7,268 nt of DNA from Thermoplasmata archaeon (GTDB taxonomy: Archaea; Thermoplasmatota; Thermoplasmata; Lutacidiplasmatales; UBA184): the NCBI GenBank assembly GCA_030039525.1, contig JASHVI010000244.1:1-7268 (forward strand), written 5' to 3'. A program made the translations under genes and the position numbers. Position 1 is the first letter of the stretch. Every line of letters starts with the position of its first letter. The notes beneath the pieces were generated by a model, which saw only the letters and a list, made by a program, of their open reading frames with translations, made no database searches and was not told the origin of the DNA. Below, piece after piece: positions 4,420 through 7,268 of this stretch.

Positions 4420-6447
4420 TCAGCCCGAGGGCCCCGGCGAGTACGCGGCGACGACGTAGACGATCACGACCAGCGCCGTCACGAGCAGGTAGGCCACGTA
4501 CTGGCCGACGCGTCCGGGCATGAGCGCGCCCTTCAGCCACCCCGCGAGCGCGAGGGTCCCGCTGCGGAGCTTATCGTAGAAGATCTTGAACACGTCCAGG
4601 ACCTCGAGCTCCACGTCGTAGCTCTCCGGGGTCTGCACCGAGGCCAGGGTCGAGGGCCCGGACTCGCTGCGGACCTCGCGCGTCCGGAAGAGCCCGCTCA
4701 GCATCACCCGGAGCCCCGTGCTGAAGCCGAAGGCCGTGTACGTCTCCGGCGGGACCGTCGGGTTCCCGGCCATCCAGGGGGAGGCCCGACGCCAGCTCCC
4801 CCTCCCGCCGAGGGCGAAGTACCCGAGGGCGGCCAGCGACCCGATCGCGAGCGCGAGGGGGATGCCGGGCGGGGAGAGGATCCCGAACGGGGCCCCCGAG
4901 AGGATCGACCAGCCCGCCGGAAGGTCGAGGTTGGCGGCTCCCGAGACGGGCACGGCGAGCCGGCTCGCGCTGAAGGCGTTCGCCGGCGCGCCCGCCAGCC
5001 GGAGGATCCACGGCGCCCCGACGCCGAGGCCTCCGACCACGCCCGCGAGGCCGAGGACCGCGGCGCCGAGGGGGCGCGCGCGGCGTTGGGCGGGGGCTTC
5101 GGTCGGGTTCCAGAGCTGCGCGAAGCCGAGGAACTTGACCATCGCCACGAGCATGAGCCCGGCCGCCAGGGCGACGGCGGCGCCGGCGACGAGGGCGAGG
5201 AACCGGAGGGTCGGATCGGGGAAGCGGTACGACTGGAAGAGGCACTCGAGGATCATCCACTCGCTGACGAACCCCGCGAGCGGCGGCGCGGCCGCGAGGC
5301 TGAGCGCCGCCGCGATCGATCCGGGGAAGGCCGGGCCGCCGGCGTCCTTCGCGCGTCCCTCGATGGCGTTCAGGTCGAACGTGCCCGCGGTCCGGTCCAC
5401 GTACCCGGCGTAGAGGAAGAGCGCGGCCTTCGCCGTCGCGTGGGCGAAGACCTGGAAGAGGGCGGCGAAGAGCGCGAAGTCGAAGAGGACGGGGAGGCCC
5501 TCGGCCCGGGCGGTCAGCGCCACCCCGAGCGCCACGAGGACGAGCCCGTTGTTCTCGATCGTGCTGTACGCCGGCAGTCCCTTGGTGTGCTCGCTCACCG
5601 AGGCGTACATGGCGCCGAGCAGGGCGGAGATCGCGCCGATCGCGAGCAGGACCGCGCCCCACCAGGCCGGCCCCGGCCCGAGCAGCGAGACGATCCGGAA
5701 GAGCCCGTAGACCCCGGCCAGCGTGAGGGTGGCGCTGAGGACGGCCGAGGCGTTCGACGGGGCGGAGGAGTGGGCGATCGGGAGCCACTCGCTCATGTGG
5801 AACGGGGCCACGCCCATCTTGAGCCCGAAGCCCACCATCGCGGCGACGAAGACGCCCGACGCGAGGAGCCCGCCGGTCGCGACCGGCACGAACTGGAACG
5901 TCCCGGAGGCCCATCGGAGCCCGGCGAGCGCGAGGACGACGAACAGCGTGCTCGCCTCGCCGAAGGCCAGGAAGATGAACGCCGCCGAGAAGACCCGCGA
6001 CGGCCGACCGCGGGCCTGCAGGATCATCGCGTACGAGGCGATCGTCATCCCTTCCCAGCCGATCAGGAAGAGGACGGCGTCCTGGGCCGCGATCAGGAGG
6101 GCGATGGAGGCCAGCGTCACCGCGAACGACGCGGCGAGGGTCCGGGAGTAGTCGCGGTCGTAGCCGAGCGAGTACGCGGCCGTGGCGGTCCACACGACCC
6201 CCGCGATGAGCGCGAAGTAGGCCGACAGCCCGTCGAGCCCGATGCCCTCGGTGCCGCCGATCGGCGAGGGCCAGCGCAGCGGGGCGCCGCTGCCGAACCC
6301 GAGCACGCACGACGCGGCGGCGATGAGCAGGAGCGCCCCCGCGAGCGAGAGGAGGTACGAGGCCCGTCGGGAGATCGCCGCGACCGGCCCGGCCGCGAAC
6401 AGGACCGCCAGGGCGCTGACCAGAAAGGCGGTCGCCGCCCCGATCAC
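4420..6447 (-). CDS. hyfB-like: HyfB/NuoL-type antiporter-like membrane subunit
   Basis: A 675-residue polytopic membrane protein of the Mrp antiporter/complex I L-M-N family, closest in pattern to hydrogenase-4 component B (HyfB, HycC). It should carry ion translocation driven by the soluble arm. Key residues are present: Glu132 in G-W-E-G-M (TM5), Lys210 in G-F-G-L-K-M (TM7), Lys289 before Y-S-T-I-E-N-N-G-L (TM8 region), and Lys340 in A-H-A-T-A-K-A-A-L-F-L. The long C-terminal part has the HyfB-type segment W-M-A-G-N ... E-T-Y-T-A-F-G-F-S (559-576), a soluble stretch, and a last membrane helix (about 646-668). The total length is normal for HyfB. The start is a GTG at 6447 overlapping the previous stop as GTGA, with GGAGGAG (6457-6451) just before it. 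Longer starts upstream give an Arg/Pro-rich non-membrane sequence and are rejected. Confidence 0.9.
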   Translation of the reverse strand: MIGAATAFLVSALAVLFAAGPVAAISRRASYLLSLAGALLLIAAASCVLGFGSGAPLRWPSPIGGTEGIGLDGLSAYFALIAGVVWTATAAYSLGYDRDYSRTLAASFAVTLASIALLIAAQDAVLFLIGWEGMTIASYAMILQARGRPSRVFSAAFIFLAFGEASTLFVVLALAGLRWASGTFQFVPVATGGLLASGVFVAAMVGFGLKMGVAPFHMSEWLPIAHSSAPSNASAVLSATLTLAGVYGLFRIVSLLGPGPAWWGAVLLAIGAISALLGAMYASVSEHTKGLPAYSTIENNGLVLVALGVALTARAEGLPVLFDFALFAALFQVFAHATAKAALFLYAGYVDRTAGTFDLNAIEGRAKDAGGPAFPGSIAAALSLAAAPPLAGFVSEWMILECLFQSYRFPDPTLRFLALVAGAAVALAAGLMLVAMVKFLGFAQLWNPTEAPAQRRARPLGAAVLGLAGVVGGLGVGAPWILRLAGAPANAFSASRLAVPVSGAANLDLPAGWSILSGAPFGILSPPGIPLALAIGSLAALGYFALGGRGSWRRASPWMAGNPTVPPETYTAFGFSTGLRVMLSGLFRTREVRSESGPSTLASVQTPESYDVELEVLDVFKIFYDKLRSGTLALAGWLKGALMPGRVGQYVAYLLVTALVVIVYVVAAYSPGPSG

Positions 6448-7190
6448 GGGCTCCTCCGCTCGGGCACGCCGCGTCCCATGGCCCGGAGGAGCCCGGCGAG
6501 GACCGCGACGGGGGTCGGCGGGCACCCGGGAACGAACACGTCGACCGGAAGCTGCCCGGCCAGGGGAGCGCTCGTGTTCGGGGCGCCTCGGAAGATGCCC
6601 CCGTCCAGCGCGCACGCGCCGACCGCGACGACGAGCTTCGGCGAGGGGAGCGCCTCGTAGGCGCGGCGCAGCGGCTCGAGAAGGCCCTGCGTCGGGATCC
6701 CCACGACGAGCAGGACGTCCGCGTGCCGCGGCGAGTTGGTCAGGAAGATCCCGAGCCGCTGGCTATCGTAGTACGGATTGGCCAGCGCCAGGACCTCGAG
6801 GTTGCAGGCGTTGCAGCTCCCCGCGTCCACCAGGAACACGTGGACGGACCGTCGAAACGGCGAGTCCGACGGACCCGGGACCGCGGCGGGAGGTCGCCCC
6901 TTCGGCCAGAGAAGGTCGGTCGGGCGAGCGGCCACGAACGTCGGGTCTACGAACCGGAGGCCCGCGGCGGCGCACCGTCCGCATCGGATGCACGAGCCCT
7001 GGGCGATCTCGTCCCGTCCGATCGCGCTTGTGGGGCACAGCCTCTCGGCGGCCGACAGGTCGACGGTCGGACCGGGGATCGCTTCGGGGGCCCGGCCCAG
7101 CTCCGGCGCCTCCTCCGGCGTCGCGGCGGTGTCCGGGAAGCTCGTCGTGAGGATCCCGCGGCGCGCCGACTGCCCGATCCAGCCCGCCAT
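6444..7190 (-). CDS. Ferredoxin-like domain fused to a NuoB/hydrogenase small subunit
   Basis: A 248-residue Fe-S protein of the NuoB / group 4 [NiFe]-hydrogenase small-subunit family (HyfI, EchC). The C-terminal domain (about 115-235) holds the proximal [4Fe-4S] ligands: Cys126 and Cys129 in S-C-N-A-C-N, Cys193 in G-A-C-A-L, and Cys223 in P-G-C-P-P-T-P. The C-x2-C form is hydrogenase-like; complex I NuoB has adjacent cysteines. N-terminal residues 45-85 are ferredoxin-like: L-C-P-T (Cys52), then C-I-R-C-G-R-C (67, 70, 73), enough for one [4Fe-4S] cluster, while the ligands of the second are missing. The first 40 residues are a Pro/Ala-rich leader without a signal peptide. The ATG is 3 nt after the upstream stop, and the 3' end overlaps the HyfB-like start. 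It should pass electrons between a ferredoxin-type partner and the large subunit. Confidence 0.87.
   Translation of the reverse strand: MAGWIGQSARRGILTTSFPDTAATPEEAPELGRAPEAIPGPTVDLSAAERLCPTSAIGRDEIAQGSCIRCGRCAAAGLRFVDPTFVAARPTDLLWPKGRPPAAVPGPSDSPFRRSVHVFLVDAGSCNACNLEVLALANPYYDSQRLGIFLTNSPRHADVLLVVGIPTQGLLEPLRRAYEALPSPKLVVAVGACALDGGIFRGAPNTSAPLAGQLPVDVFVPGCPPTPVAVLAGLLRAMGRGVPERRSP
6451..6457 (-). promoter_or_regulatory. Shine-Dalgarno site for the HyfB-like gene
   Basis: GGAGGAG on the minus strand, 3 nt from the GTG at 6447. It supports the GTGA overlap start over upstream ATG codons in the same open frame. Confidence 0.55.
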
Positions 7191-7193
7191 CGT

Positions 7194-7268
7194 CTAGCCA
7201 TCCCACTCGGCGAAGACCAGGCCGAAGCTCTCGAACGCGAAGTGGAAGTCCGTGAACACGGCGCCCTC
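7194..7268 (-). CDS. C-terminus of a probable NuoD/HyfG-like large subunit
   Basis: Only the last 24 codons and a TAG stop are in the window. The frame ends 3 nt before the small-subunit ATG, as expected for an operon. The visible peptide ends F-E-S-F-G-L-V-F-A-E-W-D-G. Complex I NuoD/Nqo4 proteins end in a pattern S-x-D-x-V-x-G-[DE]-V-D-R and group 4 hydrogenase large subunits in S-x-D-P-C-x-x-C-T-x-R. This end aligns without gaps to both, sharing the Ser, the Val, the acidic residue and the Asp of the NuoD form and having Val and Glu where the hydrogenase has its two Ni-ligand cysteines. The position beside the small subunit also fits. With so few residues, a different subunit or an unrelated protein cannot be excluded. 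Confidence 0.5.
   Translation of the reverse strand, partial: EGAVFTDFHFAFESFGLVFAEWDG

Noticed and set aside
4192..6660. Very long plus-strand open frame (over 800 codons) antisense to the HyfB-like gene
   Set aside because: Its translation is a low-complexity Arg/Gly/Glu/Pro string with no domain, explained by GC-rich codons on the opposite strand. The minus-strand frame has clear membrane helices and family motifs.
7194..7268. Other minus-strand frames running through the small-subunit start into the window edge
   Set aside because: They give Arg/Ser-rich sequence and continue as antimotif shadows of the small-subunit gene, whereas the chosen frame has a hydrophobic, family-like C-terminus and stops 3 nt before the next ATG.
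1..7268. CRISPR arrays, tRNA or rRNA genes, insertion sequences, attachment sites
   Set aside because: No regularly spaced direct repeats, no recognisable tRNA arms or rRNA segments, and no transposase or integrase frame were seen on reading both strands by eye; a dedicated tRNA scan was not possible.

Overview
This is about 7.3 kb of very GC-rich DNA, densely coding on both strands, with short gaps, ATGA/GTGA overlaps and GTG starts. It looks archaeal, and the gene set fits a high-GC uncultivated euryarchaeal or Thermoplasmatota-like lineage. The reasons are a VapBC pair with a ribbon-helix-helix antitoxin, a regulator of about 310 residues carrying two AsnC/Lrp-type helix-turn-helix units, TATA-like CTTAAGT and CTTAGAG boxes ahead of two divergent genes, and AGGAGG Shine-Dalgarno sites on internal operon genes. 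The phylum is an inference; no marker gene is present.

Layout. 1-346 (minus): a type II toxin-antitoxin operon, vapB then vapC with a 17-nt overlap; the vapC end lies outside the window. 347-590: a divergent intergenic region with a small inverted repeat just upstream of vapB and a GC-rich hairpin. 591-1517 (plus): the double-HTH Lrp/AsnC-like regulator. 1538-2725 (minus): a two-gene unit, LUD-domain protein then NTF2/SnoaL-like protein. 2726-2965: a divergent promoter region. 2966-3849 (plus): an unrecognised small helical protein translationally coupled (ATGA) to a universal stress protein. 3809-7268 (minus): the 3' part of an operon for a membrane-bound complex of the complex I / group 4 [NiFe]-hydrogenase superfamily. 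In transcription order it holds the last 24 residues of a probable large (NuoD/HyfG-like) subunit, a ferredoxin/small-subunit fusion, a HyfB/NuoL-type antiporter-like subunit, and a degenerate response-regulator-receiver-like protein.

How they work together. The minus-strand operon at the right is the main functional block. Its electron-transfer arm is a ferredoxin-like domain with one cluster site joined to a proximal-cluster subunit, and its ion-pumping arm is the HyfB-like subunit with the conserved Glu and Lys residues. The visible end of the putative large subunit aligns with the complex I form rather than with the Ni-binding D-P-C-x-x-C form. The complex may therefore be an Ehr-like or complex I-like machine without a NiFe site, and the upstream sequence would settle this. 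The other genes (toxin-antitoxin, regulator, LUD, NTF2-like, Usp) are ordinary accessory and stress genes with no demonstrated link to the complex. I found no CRISPR array, tRNA, rRNA, transposase or clear terminator.
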